Positions 1-8,997 of a DNA stretch of 64,000 nucleotides are shown here, piece after piece. The position numbers were made by a program, and so were the translations under genes. Source of the stretch: Luteibacter pinisoli (GTDB lineage: Bacteria; Pseudomonadota; Gammaproteobacteria; Xanthomonadales; Rhodanobacteraceae). The notes beneath the pieces are model-generated. The model worked only from the letters and a program-made list of their open reading frames with translations, searched no databases and was not told the origin of the DNA. Within the stretch, counting starts at the first letter, position 1. Each line of letters begins with the position of its first letter. Location of the stretch: assembly GCF_006385595.1 (NCBI RefSeq), contig NZ_CP041046.1:3596001-3660000 (forward strand). Reading direction: 5' to 3'.

Positions 1-2
1 TC

Positions 3-1082
3 CTGTGGGTGGTCTTCGGCTACTCCATGGCCTTCGATACGCAGGGCATGGCTGCCGGTACCACCGGGTGGCATTCGTTCGTCGGTGGCTTCGGCCACGC
101 GATGCTGGCGGGCCTCACCCCGGGCAGCCTCTACAACACCGTCCCCGAAGCCGTGTTCGTGATGTTCCAGATGACCTTCGCGATCATCACGCCTGCGCTC
201 ATCGTCGGCGCCATCGCCGAGCGCATGAAGTTTTCAGCGCTGCTGGTCTTCACCGCGCTGTGGTTCACCGTCGTGTACCTGCCGATGGCGCACATGGTGT
301 GGGGCGGCCCTGGTTCGTTCCTCGGCGACCTGGGCGTGCTCGACTTCGCGGGCGGCACCGTCGTCCACATCAACGCGGGCATCGCGGGCCTTGTCGGCTG
401 CCTGGTCATCGGCAAGCGCCGCGGGTATCCCAACACCCCGATGCCCCCGCACAACCTCGGCTACACCCTGGTCGGCGCGAGCATGCTCTGGCTGGGCTGG
501 TTCGGCTTCAATGCCGGCTCGGCGGTCGCCGCCAACGGCAGTGCGGGCATGGCCATGCTGGTGACGCAGATCGCGACCGCCGCGGCCGCCATCGGCTGGA
601 CGGCCGTGGAGTGGCTGACCCACCGCCGGCCGAGCGTGCTGGGCATCGCGTCGGGCGCGGTCGCCGGCCTGGTGGCCATCACGCCAGCCGCGGGCACGTG
701 TGGACCGGGCGGCGCGCTGGTGATCGGCCTCGCCGCCGGCATCGTGTGCTTCTTCTGCGCCACGCGCCTGAAGCGCAAGCTCGGCTACGACGACTCACTG
801 GACGTGTTCGGCGTGCACGCCGTGGCCGGCATTCTTGGTGCGCTGCTTACCGGCCCGTTCGCCGCACCGATGCTCGGTGGCTTCGGCACGGTGACGGATC
901 TTGGCCTGCAGTTGTGGATCCAGTTCAAGGGCGTGGGCTTCACCGTCGTATATAGCGCGGTGCTCAGCTACGCCATCTTCAAGGGCATCGCCGTGACCAT
1001 GGGCCTGCGCGTGGATGAAGAGCAGGAACAGGTGGGCCTGGATCTCGCGCTGCACGAGGAGCGCGGCTACAACCTTTCTTGA
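3..1082 (+). CDS. amtB: Ammonium transporter AmtB, 5'-truncated by the window edge
   Basis: This is the C-terminal part (358 codons) of an Amt/MEP/Rh inner-membrane ammonium channel. It moves ammonium or ammonia into the cytoplasm for nitrogen assimilation. Reading is open from the first base, so the true start lies upstream. The two pore histidines of the family are visible in GGTVVHINAG and DVFGVHAVAG, together with AIAERMKF and a run of hydrophobic helices. The cytoplasmic tail GLRVDEEQEQ is the conserved C-terminal segment that GlnK contacts. Amt genes usually follow glnK, which would be outside the window. A strong terminator follows directly. Family assignment is certain. Confidence 0.97.
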   Translation: MWVVFGYSMAFDTQGMAAGTTGWHSFVGGFGHAMLAGLTPGSLYNTVPEAVFVMFQMTFAIITPALIVGAIAERMKFSALLVFTALWFTVVYLPMAHMVWGGPGSFLGDLGVLDFAGGTVVHINAGIAGLVGCLVIGKRRGYPNTPMPPHNLGYTLVGASMLWLGWFGFNAGSAVAANGSAGMAMLVTQIATAAAAIGWTAVEWLTHRRPSVLGIASGAVAGLVAITPAAGTCGPGGALVIGLAAGIVCFFCATRLKRKLGYDDSLDVFGVHAVAGILGALLTGPFAAPMLGGFGTVTDLGLQLWIQFKGVGFTVVYSAVLSYAIFKGIAVTMGLRVDEEQEQVGLDLALHEERGYNLS

Positions 1083-1103
1083 GGTTGATCACATCGTGAC
1101 GGA

Positions 1104-1138
1104 CAAAGAGCCCGACCCAGGTCGGGCTCTTTGTTTTT
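1104..1138 (+). terminator. Rho-independent terminator of amtB
   Basis: A perfect 13-bp stem (1104-1116 pairing with 1121-1133) has a four-base loop and runs into a T-rich tail. It lies 21 bases after the amtB stop. Confidence 0.93.
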
Positions 1139-1465
1139 GGCTTGCGAATTTCTTCATGCCGCAGCGAGGGACGGTGTCCGGCGCACGGCCTCCCGACGAT
1201 TTTTTTTCACGACGCGAAACTGTCATCTAAGCCGCTGATGTAACGGGATTAACTGAGCACGGCACGAGCGGCTCGCGGTCACGCCAGCTTTGACTCCCGA
1301 AAGTCGCCGCCTTAGAACCGGGGCTCGCCCGCCACCGGGCGGACCTTCGCAGGGGAATGGCGAAAGGGCCGCGCGCCGGGCGATCTACGCGAGTTCTCCC
1401 CACGAATTCGCACAACCCGTCATCCACCAAGGGGCCCTCCCACAAGGGCCCGGTAGGGGCTTTGC
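1139..1465. other. Intergenic leader of the TonB-dependent receptor
   Basis: About 330 bases without a supported gene separate the amtB terminator from the receptor start. The stretch holds a T8 tract near 1201 and a CTGTCAT motif at 1220-1226 followed 11 bp later by CTGATGT, which loosely resembles a PhoB box. It probably contains the promoter and a long 5' leader of the receptor gene. No conserved RNA was recognised. Confidence 0.5.
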
Positions 1466-4400
1466 ATGTCGAAAAATCACTCCGCCCGTCTGTTCCTGCG
1501 TCCCACGGCACTCGCGCTCGCCCTGGGCCTTGCTGCCGCCGGCAGTGTCCAGGCGCAATCGAATGCCTCCGGCGTCGTCTTTGGTCGCGTCTCCGCCGGC
1601 CAGGGCAGCACCGTCCACCTTCAGAACGTCGATACCGGCCTGAGCCGCGATATCGCCGTTGACGCGGAAGGCCGTTATCGCGCCGCGTCGCTTCCCGTCG
1701 GCCGCTACACGGTCTCGCTGATGCGCGACGGCGCCACCGTCAGCACACGCGAGAGCGTGTCCGTGCAGGTCGGTACCGGCACCGACGTCTCCTTCGTGAC
1801 GGACGCGGCGACGGCGGCCAACGCGGCCACGCTCGAAGGCATCCAGGTCACGGGCAACACCCTGCCCGCCATCGACGTGTCGTCGGTGGACTCGCGCACC
1901 GTGCTCACGGCGGAGCAGCTGCAGAAGCTGCCCATCGCGCGAGACGTCACGTCGGCCGCCCTGCTTGCGCCGGGCGCGGTGGGCGGTGATTCGCGCTACG
2001 GCAATGTCGCTTCGTTCGGTGGTGCCTCGGCCGCCGAGAACCAGTACTACATCAACGGCTATTCGGTGACGAACGCACTGACTGGCCTCGGCCTGATCAG
2101 CCTCCCGTACGACGCCATCGAGCAGCAGCAGATCTTCACTGGCGGCTACGGCGCGGAATACGGCCGATCCACCGGTGGCGTGGTCAACATGATCACCAAG
2201 CGCGGCGGCAACACCTGGAAGGCCGGTGGCCAGGTGATTTACACGCCCGAGGCCCTGCGCGATTCGCCCCGCGACATCTACCTGACCAACGGCCAGATCT
2301 TCCGCGACCGCCACAAGAACAAGAGCTGGACGACCGAGTACTCGGCCTACATCAGCGGCCCGCTGATCAAGGACAAGCTGTTCCTCTACGCCACGGGTGA
2401 CTTCATCCGCACCGAGGGCTTCACGCGCGGCAACACGTCGAACGCCACCGACGCCAACTACACGAACAAGACCAACCGCTACCTGGCGAAGATCGACTGG
2501 AACATCAGCGATAACCACCTGCTCGAACTCACCGGCTTCAGCGACAAGACCACCGAGCAGAACGACATCTACGGCTACGACTACGCAACGGGCACGCGCG
2601 GCGCCTATCGCGGCTCGCTCTACACGAAGAACTACGGCACGGCGGGTGCCACGCCCGGCGGCGACGTGTACATCGGCAAGTACACCGGCTACCTCACCGA
2701 CGACCTGACGGTGAATGCCCTGTATGGCAACAGCGTGACGCGACACGCGCAAACGGTGGACTCGGCGGGTGGCGAATGCCCGCTCGTCTCCGGCAGCTTC
2801 CTTGAGAACGGCAAGGCGACGTTCCCGCCCAACTGCTACCTGCAGGGCCAGCTGCTCGCCCCCGGTGCCCAGGACAAGACCCACGGCTGGCGCCTGGATG
2901 TCGAGTACCGCCTCGGCGACCACGACCTGCGTGCCGGCCTGGATAACCAGACCCTGGCATCGTTCTCGGGCAACGCGTACGAAGGCCCGGATTCGGGCCG
3001 CGCCAATGGCGGTTCCTACTACTGGGTGTACGGCGACGCGTCGAAGGACGGCAAGGTCAATGGCTTCCCCGACGTGGCCCTCCCGCCCGGTGGCCGCTAT
3101 GCGCAGCGCGTGTACTACTACGCTGCCTCCAGCGTGAAAACCATCCAGGAAGCCCAGTTCATCGAAGACCACTGGCAGGTCAATGATCGCTGGCTGGCTT
3201 ACCTCGGCCTGCGCAATGAGCAGTTCAAGAACATCAATGGCGCCGGCGACGTCTACGTGAAGCAGCGCCACCAGCTGGCACCCCGCCTGGGCCTCACGTG
3301 GGACGTGTTCGGTGATTCGTCCCTCAAGGTGTACGGCAATGCCGGCCGCTATCACCTGGCCATCCCCTCCAACGTGGCCGTGCGCGCCGCCTCGGGTTCG
3401 TACTTCCTGCGCCAGTTCGGCACCTTCGACAGCATCGACCCGGTCACCGGCATCCCGGTGGGCTTCGTGCCGAACGGCCGCGAGTACGCGTCCAACGGGC
3501 ACGACGGCAGCAACCCGGATTCGCGCACCATCGCCGCCAAGGGCATGGATGCGTACTACCAGGACGAGTACATCCTTGGCTTCGACAAGCAGCTGGGCAG
3601 TGAGTGGGTGGTGGGTGCCAAGGCCACGCATCGCAAGCTCAAGAGCTCGATCGACGACTTCTGCGACTCGCGCGCCTTCAGCAACTGGGGTGAACGCAAC
3701 GGCGTGGACATGAGCAACGCCGTCATCTCGGGCTGCTACCTGTTCAACCCGGGCAAGAACAACACCTTTCAGGTGGACATGGACGGCAAGGGCAGCTTCC
3801 GTGACGTGACGCTGACCAAGGCCGACTTCACCAACAACGGCATCGGCTTTCCGGATCTCAAGCGCAAGTACTACGCCCTTAACCTGTATGCCGAAAAGCA
3901 GTTCGATACGAAGTGGTACGCCAAGTTCGACTACGTATTCTCGCGTAGCTACGGCAATTCCGAGGGCATGCTGAAGTCGGATATCGGCCAGCGTGACCCG
4001 TCGGTCACGCAGGACTGGGATGCGCCCGAAATCATGGTGGGCGGCAATGGCCCCCTACCGAATGACCGCAAGCACCAGTTCAAGGCGTACGGGTTCTACC
4101 AGATGACCCCGGAGTGGCTGTTCAGCGCCAACCTGGTCGTCGCCTCGGGGCGGCCGGTGAACTGCATCGGCATGGCCCCTGGCGACCCGATCCAGTACGG
4201 CGCGGCGTACTTTTACTGCGACGGGAAGCTCTCCAAGCGCGGTTCGCGTGGACGCCTGCCGTGGACGGAGCAGCTGAATATCGGTGCCGAATGGCGTCCC
4301 GCGTTCGCCAGCCACAAGCTGGGCTTCAACGTGGACGTGTTCAACGTCTTCAGCCAGCAGCGCGAAACCAGCGTCATCGAAGTCGGCGAAAACGCCGTCG

Positions 4401-4483
4401 GCGTTCCGGTAGCTACCTATAAGCGTGCCAATTCGTACAGCGATCCGCGCTACTTCCGTTTCTCGGTTCGCTACGACCTGTAA
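1466..4483 (+). CDS. TonB-dependent receptor, Oar-like, with N-terminal carboxypeptidase-regulatory-like domain
   Basis: This 1005-aa outer-membrane receptor would import a ligand using TonB energy. A signal peptide of about 30 residues ends in VQAQ. A CarboxypepD_reg-like beta-sandwich covers roughly residues 36-90 (GRVSAGQGSTVHLQN, then DAEGRYRAASLPVGRYTV). Next comes a plug domain (about 125-270) with YYINGYSVTN and GGYGAEYGRSTGGVVNMITK. The rest is a long beta-barrel ending in RFSVRYDL, with a terminal aromatic strand pattern. The start is preceded by AGGGG. This Oar-type architecture is common and much expanded in xanthomonads. The substrate cannot be told, and no siderophore or sugar genes adjoin it. 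Confidence 0.93.
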   Translation: MSKNHSARLFLRPTALALALGLAAAGSVQAQSNASGVVFGRVSAGQGSTVHLQNVDTGLSRDIAVDAEGRYRAASLPVGRYTVSLMRDGATVSTRESVSVQVGTGTDVSFVTDAATAANAATLEGIQVTGNTLPAIDVSSVDSRTVLTAEQLQKLPIARDVTSAALLAPGAVGGDSRYGNVASFGGASAAENQYYINGYSVTNALTGLGLISLPYDAIEQQQIFTGGYGAEYGRSTGGVVNMITKRGGNTWKAGGQVIYTPEALRDSPRDIYLTNGQIFRDRHKNKSWTTEYSAYISGPLIKDKLFLYATGDFIRTEGFTRGNTSNATDANYTNKTNRYLAKIDWNISDNHLLELTGFSDKTTEQNDIYGYDYATGTRGAYRGSLYTKNYGTAGATPGGDVYIGKYTGYLTDDLTVNALYGNSVTRHAQTVDSAGGECPLVSGSFLENGKATFPPNCYLQGQLLAPGAQDKTHGWRLDVEYRLGDHDLRAGLDNQTLASFSGNAYEGPDSGRANGGSYYWVYGDASKDGKVNGFPDVALPPGGRYAQRVYYYAASSVKTIQEAQFIEDHWQVNDRWLAYLGLRNEQFKNINGAGDVYVKQRHQLAPRLGLTWDVFGDSSLKVYGNAGRYHLAIPSNVAVRAASGSYFLRQFGTFDSIDPVTGIPVGFVPNGREYASNGHDGSNPDSRTIAAKGMDAYYQDEYILGFDKQLGSEWVVGAKATHRKLKSSIDDFCDSRAFSNWGERNGVDMSNAVISGCYLFNPGKNNTFQVDMDGKGSFRDVTLTKADFTNNGIGFPDLKRKYYALNLYAEKQFDTKWYAKFDYVFSRSYGNSEGMLKSDIGQRDPSVTQDWDAPEIMVGGNGPLPNDRKHQFKAYGFYQMTPEWLFSANLVVASGRPVNCIGMAPGDPIQYGAAYFYCDGKLSKRGSRGRLPWTEQLNIGAEWRPAFASHKLGFNVDVFNVFSQQRETSVIEVGENAVGVPVATYKRANSYSDPRYFRFSVRYDL

Positions 4484-4548
4484 TCGCAAATAGCGCCGCG
4501 TGGCCCTCCCACCGCGCGGCGCACCTCCCCTCTTTCGAGGTGTTCTCG

Positions 4549-4574
4549 ACCCGGTGTGCAAGCCGGGTTTTTTT
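4549..4574 (+). terminator. Terminator after the TonB-dependent receptor
   Basis: A six-bp stem (acccgg 4549-4554 with ccgggt 4563-4568) and eight-base loop lead into a T7 tract. A second GC-rich dyad (about 4493-4522) sits just upstream. It lies between convergent genes. Confidence 0.85.
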
Positions 4575-4579
4575 ATGCC

Positions 4580-5083
4580 TTAGGGGCGGACAGCGGTGAC
4601 TTCGATCTCGACGAGGAAGTTGGGGCTCGCCAGCGCCGCCACCTGCATCGCCGAACGCGACGGCAGGTTCGGCTGCTCCTTCGTGCCGAAGAACTGCGTA
4701 TAGCCCGCCATGAAGCCCGCGAAGTCCATCTTGCCGCCCTTGGCGGGGTCGCCGACGAGGAAGACCTGCATCTTCACCACGTCGCCCATCGTCAGGCCGA
4801 GGCCCTTGAGCTGTTTGTCGATCGAGGTGAGCACGCCGACGGTCTGGGTCTTTGTATCGCCGTAGGCCTGGGGCGTGTCCTTCGGCGCATTGGCGTCGGC
4901 CACCGGGGGCACCGCGCCGCTGAGGAACACCAGGGTCTTTCCGGCCGGCACTTCGACGGCCGCGGCGATCGGGAAGGTGCTGTTCGGGATCTTGTGGCGG
5001 ACGACGTCGGCGGCGAACGCCGGCGTCACCAGGGGGAAGGCGGCGATGGCGGCCAGGGCAAGGCTGTGGCGAAACGTCTTCAT
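4580..5083 (-). CDS. Exported RidA/YjgF/YER057c-family protein
   Basis: This 167-aa protein has a clear Sec signal peptide (MKTFRHSLALAAIAAFPLV, cleavage near AFA-AD). The rest is a RidA-fold domain: VFLSGAVPP near the front, GLTMGDVVKMQVFLV in the middle, and NLPSRSAMQVAALASP with the conserved arginine that in RidA enzymes contacts the substrate carboxylate, then FLVEIEVTAV. RidA proteins hydrolyse reactive enamine/imine intermediates and are normally cytosolic. Here the protein is sent to the periplasm, and its start overlaps the cytochrome c stop by four bases (ATGA). The upstream flavin amine oxidase would generate imines, so clearing them is the likely job. That role is inferred from context. 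Confidence 0.88.
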   Translation of the reverse strand: MKTFRHSLALAAIAAFPLVTPAFAADVVRHKIPNSTFPIAAAVEVPAGKTLVFLSGAVPPVADANAPKDTPQAYGDTKTQTVGVLTSIDKQLKGLGLTMGDVVKMQVFLVGDPAKGGKMDFAGFMAGYTQFFGTKEQPNLPSRSAMQVAALASPNFLVEIEVTAVRP

Positions 5084-5496
5084 CGGGCATCCTCGGGTTT
5101 CGGCGGGGGCGGACGGAACGCTTTCACCTGCTCGGCGGTGAGCGCGTCGGTGTAGTGGTTACCAAAATGCGTGCGCACATAGTTCACCACGTCGGCGATC
5201 TGCTGGTCGGTCAGCGGGAAGGCGAACGATGGCATGCCGCCGCGGCCGTGCATCAGCATCACCACCGGATAGGCCGAGGACGCCAGCTTGGGGTTCGACG
5301 CCAGCGCCGGGTAATGGCCCGCCCCTACGGCGCCTTTCGCATCGGGCATGTGGCAGCCCTGGCAGATGTGCGTGAAGATCTGCTCGCCGGTCACGTGCGC
5401 AGCGTCTTTCGCCTGGAGGAACGCCGTGTCACTGGACTGCGCGGCGGCCGCTGAGGCCATCGATAACGCCACCATGGCAGATAGAAGCGCCTTCAT
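5080..5496 (-). CDS. Periplasmic c-type cytochrome, electron partner of the amine oxidase
   Basis: This 138-aa protein has a Sec signal peptide (cleavage near AAAAQ) and one haem c site, CQGCH (C45, C48, H49). A distal methionine ligand is likely M88 in GGMPSF, followed by LTDQQIADVVNYVRTHFG, the closing helix of class I cytochromes c. It overlaps the upstream amine oxidase by four bases (ATGA) and the downstream RidA by four, so the three are translationally coupled. In the nicotine-degrading enzyme NicA2 a neighbouring cytochrome c, not oxygen, accepts electrons from the flavin. The gene order here suggests the same arrangement. Confidence 0.92.
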   Translation of the reverse strand: MKALLSAMVALSMASAAAAQSSDTAFLQAKDAAHVTGEQIFTHICQGCHMPDAKGAVGAGHYPALASNPKLASSAYPVVMLMHGRGGMPSFAFPLTDQQIADVVNYVRTHFGNHYTDALTAEQVKAFRPPPPKPEDAR

Positions 5497-7097
5497 GCCG
5501 CACCCCCTGCCACCGCCCTGCGATGCAGCTGGTCAATGGCGGCGAGCGAGGACGTGATCGCACCCTCCTGCCAGGCCGGAAGGTACGACGCGTGCTCGCC
5601 GGCGAGCACGATGCGCCCGTCCATGGAACACAGGTTGGCGTAGTGCTGCTCGCGCGCCTCGTCCGTCCACCAGCCAAAGCAGCCCATGGTGGAAGGCACG
5701 CGATGCCACGCCACCGTCATGCCGTTCTCGTACTCGGTTTTGTACTGCGGATGGATGAGGCTGCCGAATTCCACCGCCTTCGCGATGCGCGTGGCCGGAT
5801 CGAGCGAGGTGAACTCGTAGGCCTCCATGAAGAAGGCGTAGGCACCCAGCAACACGCCCTTCTTTGAACCGATGCCGTGGCTTGGGTAGCCGATCATGCC
5901 GATAGGCGTGTCCGTGGTGCTGATGCCCCCGTAGATGCGGTCATCCTCTTCCCAGAAGCGTCGCTTGAACTGCAGGCCCACCTTCGCCGACGACAGGTAA
6001 GGCACGGCCGAGATCGCGGCGCTCTTCTCAGCAGAGACCTGGATCGGAATCTGGCTAAGGATCGACAGCGGAATCGTACAGACACACCAGTCAGCCTTGG
6101 CCTGCTGTGCAACGCCTGGCTTGCCGGTGTCCTCGTAGGTCACGGTGACTCCGCGATCATCCTGCGCGATGGCGGTGACCTTGCTGTTGTAGCGGATCAC
6201 CTGCGGGCCAAGCTCGCGGACGAAGGCCTTGCCGATCGCGTCCATGCCGCCGATGGGCTGCATCAGCGTCGTCTGGTATTCGTAGAGTTCGCTGACGCCA
6301 AGCTGCTTCCACAGGCCGGACTTCAGGATTTCCGAGATGCCGACGGGCTGGGAAAGCCCCGGCTTGCCGTCCGGACCACCGCCGGGCTCTTTCGCGTAAC
6401 CGCGGTGTTCACTGCTCTCGCGCCCGGTCGTGTAGCGAAAATCCTTATTGAGGCCACCGAACTGGCGCAGCGATTCCAGCAGGATCTCGCGATCTTCCTT
6501 GCTCACCGTGTCGTCGAGGCCGCCCTTGCCGGTGGCCTTTGCCAGCAGTTCGGCGATGCCACCATGCCAGTCAGCCTGCACCGCGCGCAGTCGCTGCGGC
6601 TTGCCACCGAACGCATCGGGGCTGTGCATGTAAGCGTTGTGGTTTACCTGTACGAACGGCTCGAGCTGCACGCCGAACTGGTGACAGTAATCGATCACGC
6701 CGGTGTGGTGGTAGGGAATGCGCCAGGGGCCGGGATTGAAATACAGGCCCTTGTCGAACTCGCAGTGCTGGGTATGCCCGCCAAGCTCGGTGTAGGTATC
6801 GCCGCCGCGCAGGGTCCAGTTACGGCCGCCGGCGCGGGCGTTGTACTCGAGCACCTGCACCTTGTAGCCCGCCTTGCCCAGCTCGTATGCCGCAACGAGG
6901 CCGGCCAGCCCCGCGCCGAGGATCAGGACGGTGCCCTTGCCCGTGCCTTGCAGAGGTGGCGGTCGTCGGTACGTGGACTCCGCGGCAAAGCCGAGGTTGG
7001 ACATCGCCTGGTACATCAGTGCGCTGCCACCGGCCACGCCGATCATGCGTAGAAGATCCCGTCGACTGATCGACGCCGGTACGGACTCGCTCCCCAT
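5493..7097 (-). CDS. Tat-exported flavin monoamine oxidase/dehydrogenase
   Basis: This 534-aa FAD enzyme belongs to the monoamine oxidase/L-amino-acid oxidase superfamily. An N-terminal twin-arginine motif SRRDLLR (residues 11-17) precedes a hydrophobic stretch, so export of the folded flavoprotein by Tat is predicted. The dinucleotide-binding motif VLILGAGLAGLVAAYELG lies at about 57-74, followed by ARAGGRNWTLRGGDTYTELGG. The C-terminal FAD segment includes GRIVLAGEHASYLPAWQEGAI. The ATG at 7097 is chosen because AAGGGG precedes it and it gives the Tat signal; a longer frame reaches 7160. The amine substrate is unknown. Coupling to a cytochrome c suggests a dehydrogenase. Confidence 0.9.
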   Translation of the reverse strand: MGSESVPASISRRDLLRMIGVAGGSALMYQAMSNLGFAAESTYRRPPPLQGTGKGTVLILGAGLAGLVAAYELGKAGYKVQVLEYNARAGGRNWTLRGGDTYTELGGHTQHCEFDKGLYFNPGPWRIPYHHTGVIDYCHQFGVQLEPFVQVNHNAYMHSPDAFGGKPQRLRAVQADWHGGIAELLAKATGKGGLDDTVSKEDREILLESLRQFGGLNKDFRYTTGRESSEHRGYAKEPGGGPDGKPGLSQPVGISEILKSGLWKQLGVSELYEYQTTLMQPIGGMDAIGKAFVRELGPQVIRYNSKVTAIAQDDRGVTVTYEDTGKPGVAQQAKADWCVCTIPLSILSQIPIQVSAEKSAAISAVPYLSSAKVGLQFKRRFWEEDDRIYGGISTTDTPIGMIGYPSHGIGSKKGVLLGAYAFFMEAYEFTSLDPATRIAKAVEFGSLIHPQYKTEYENGMTVAWHRVPSTMGCFGWWTDEAREQHYANLCSMDGRIVLAGEHASYLPAWQEGAITSSLAAIDQLHRRAVAGGAA

Positions 7098-7222
7098 GCC
7101 ACTGCCCCTTAGCTGCCCCGATGGCACAGAGTAACCACACGTTGCAGCGCACAACAACATGCCGTCTGGCCTGCACCGGGCTGGTGCTAAGCTGGTTCGA
7201 ACCGATCCACGCGAATCCCTGC

Positions 7223-8236
7223 ATGACCTCTCCTTCCGACCGCGCCGACGCCCGCCTTGCCTGGGCCCGCCACGCCACCGGCCAGCCCGACCTGGCGCTC
7301 GAATCCGCCTCCGCCGACGCCAGCTTCCGCAGCTACTGGCGCGGGTATGTCGACGGCCAGCCCGTCATCATCATGGACTCGCCGCCCGACAAGGAGAATC
7401 CAGCGCCCTGGGTGGAGATCGGCAAGCGCCTGCACGACGCCGGCCTGCACACGCCCACCGTCATGCTGGCCGACCTGGCGCAAGGCTTCCTGCTCATCGA
7501 GGATCTGGGCACGCGCACCTACCTGCCCGAGCTCAATGACGCCACGGCCGATGCGCTTTATGGCGACGCCCTGGACGCGCTGCTGCGCATGCAGATGCAT
7601 GTGGATCCTTCCGGCCTGCCCGCGTTCAACCGCGAGTGGCAGGTAATGGAGATGGAGATCATGCCGACATGGTTCCTGCAGAAGCACCTTGGCGTTTTCG
7701 TCGAGTGCGAGCAGTGGGACATCGTCGAGGGCGCGTTCAGCGTCATCCTCCATGCCATTGCCGAACAGCCGCGTGCCTTCATGCACCGCGACTACCACAG
7801 CCGGAACCTGTTGATCACCACCGAGCGTTCGCCCGGCGTCATCGACTTCCAGGGGGCGATGTCCGGCCCGATCACGTACGACCTCGCCTCACTGCTGCGC
7901 GACGCGTACGTGGTGTGGGATAACGAGCGCGTGGAAGGCTGGGTGGAGGCGTATCGCCTTCGCCTGCTCGATGCACGGCTGCTCGACGAAACCGTCGACA
8001 CCGACCGCTTCCGCCGCTGGTTCGACATGGCCAGCCTGCAACGCCACATCAAGATCCTCGGCCTGTTCTGCCGCCTGTATTACCGCGACGGCAAGGCGGG
8101 ATACCTGAACGACCTGCCGCGCGTGCTGCAGTACGTGCTGGATATCGCGCGTCGCCATGTCGATACCGCGCCACTGGCTGAGTTCATCGTCGCGAAAATC
8201 GGCGACCGGGATATCCGCGTGCCGGTGGCCGCATGA
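7223..8236 (+). CDS. amgK: N-acetylmuramate/N-acetylglucosamine anomeric kinase AmgK
   Basis: This 337-aa aminoglycoside-phosphotransferase-fold kinase has Brenner motif HRDYHSRNLL (catalytic Asp) and the metal-binding IDFQG. In the family AmgK phosphorylates the anomeric OH of recycled MurNAc or GlcNAc, feeding UDP-MurNAc synthesis and bypassing the de novo MurA step that fosfomycin blocks. Its stop overlaps the start of the MurU gene (ATGA), the expected partner, which makes the assignment firm. Start chosen at ATG 7223, where the homologous region begins; a frame open from 7121 would add 34 atypical residues. It is divergent from the amine oxidase gene across 125 bases. Confidence 0.94.
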   Translation: MTSPSDRADARLAWARHATGQPDLALESASADASFRSYWRGYVDGQPVIIMDSPPDKENPAPWVEIGKRLHDAGLHTPTVMLADLAQGFLLIEDLGTRTYLPELNDATADALYGDALDALLRMQMHVDPSGLPAFNREWQVMEMEIMPTWFLQKHLGVFVECEQWDIVEGAFSVILHAIAEQPRAFMHRDYHSRNLLITTERSPGVIDFQGAMSGPITYDLASLLRDAYVVWDNERVEGWVEAYRLRLLDARLLDETVDTDRFRRWFDMASLQRHIKILGLFCRLYYRDGKAGYLNDLPRVLQYVLDIARRHVDTAPLAEFIVAKIGDRDIRVPVAA

Positions 8237-8907
8237 AGCATGCGCTGATCCTCGCCGCCGGGCTAGGCGAGCGCATGCGTCCGCTCACCGATACCACGCC
8301 GAAACCCCTGCTTGAGGTACACGGCAAGCCGCTGATCGTGCATCACATCGAAAAGCTCGCCGCCGCCGGCGTCAACTACATCGCCATCAATACCTCGCAC
8401 CTGGCCGATCAGTTTCCCGACGTGCTTGGCGATGGGTCGCGCTGGGGCGTGCGCCTGCGCTATTCGTACGAAGGGCCGACGCCGCTCGAAACCGGCGGCG
8501 GGATGCTCAAGGCCTTGCCGCTGCTGGGTAACGATCCATTTATCGTGGTGAGCGCGGATATCTGGAGTGACATCGACTATGCCGCCCTGCCCTGGCAGCC
8601 CGCCGGCGTGGCCCACCTGGTGATGGTGCCCAATCCCGACTTCCATCCCAAAGGCGATTTCGCGCTGCTGGATGGACAGCTTTACGACGAGGATGCGCCG
8701 GCGCCCGCAGAACGGCTGACGTTCGGCAACGTGGGGATTTATCGGCCGGAGATCGTCGCTGGCGAAGCGCCAGGGAAATTCAAGCTCGCACCGATGTATC
8801 GGCGGGCGATCGCACAGCGGAAGCTATCCGGTGAGCGTTATGACGGTTTTTGGCGAAACGTTGGGAACGCCGCGCAGCTGGAGGCGTTGCGCGGGGAGGT
8901 TGGGTAG
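8233..8907 (+). CDS. murU: N-acetylmuramate alpha-1-phosphate uridylyltransferase MurU
   Basis: This 224-aa nucleotidyltransferase has the family's N-terminal signature AAGLGERMRPLTDTTPKPLL (residues 7-26). It converts MurNAc-1-phosphate, made by AmgK, to UDP-MurNAc in the cytoplasm. The VVSADIWSDIDY segment carries the metal-binding aspartates, and TFGNVGIYRPE follows. Length matches characterised MurU. It overlaps amgK by four bases, giving a two-gene recycling operon. No terminator was seen; a REP-like repeat lies 25 bases downstream. Confidence 0.95.
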   Translation: MKHALILAAGLGERMRPLTDTTPKPLLEVHGKPLIVHHIEKLAAAGVNYIAINTSHLADQFPDVLGDGSRWGVRLRYSYEGPTPLETGGGMLKALPLLGNDPFIVVSADIWSDIDYAALPWQPAGVAHLVMVPNPDFHPKGDFALLDGQLYDEDAPAPAERLTFGNVGIYRPEIVAGEAPGKFKLAPMYRRAIAQRKLSGERYDGFWRNVGNAAQLEALRGEVG

Positions 8908-8931
8908 GTACAGCTTCGCCGCTCTGTTGGC

Positions 8932-8959
8932 TTTTCGCGCACAGGGTGCGCTCCTACAT
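8932..8959 (-). repeat. REP-like GTAG extragenic repeat, copy A
   Basis: On the minus strand this reads GTAGGAGC followed by the dyad GCGCAC-CCT-GTGCGC. It is a single copy between murU and the small hypothetical gene and belongs to the same family as the copies at 31.57 kb and 45.98-46.08 kb. Confidence 0.8.
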
Positions 8960-8997
8960 GGAGCGCGGATGTATACGTGAGCGGCGATGCCGGATTG

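Noticed and set aside
1385..3631. A 748-codon minus-strand frame opposite the TonB-dependent receptor
   Set aside because: It has no domain, signal or ribosome-binding site and mirrors the receptor codons; it is a GC-driven shadow.
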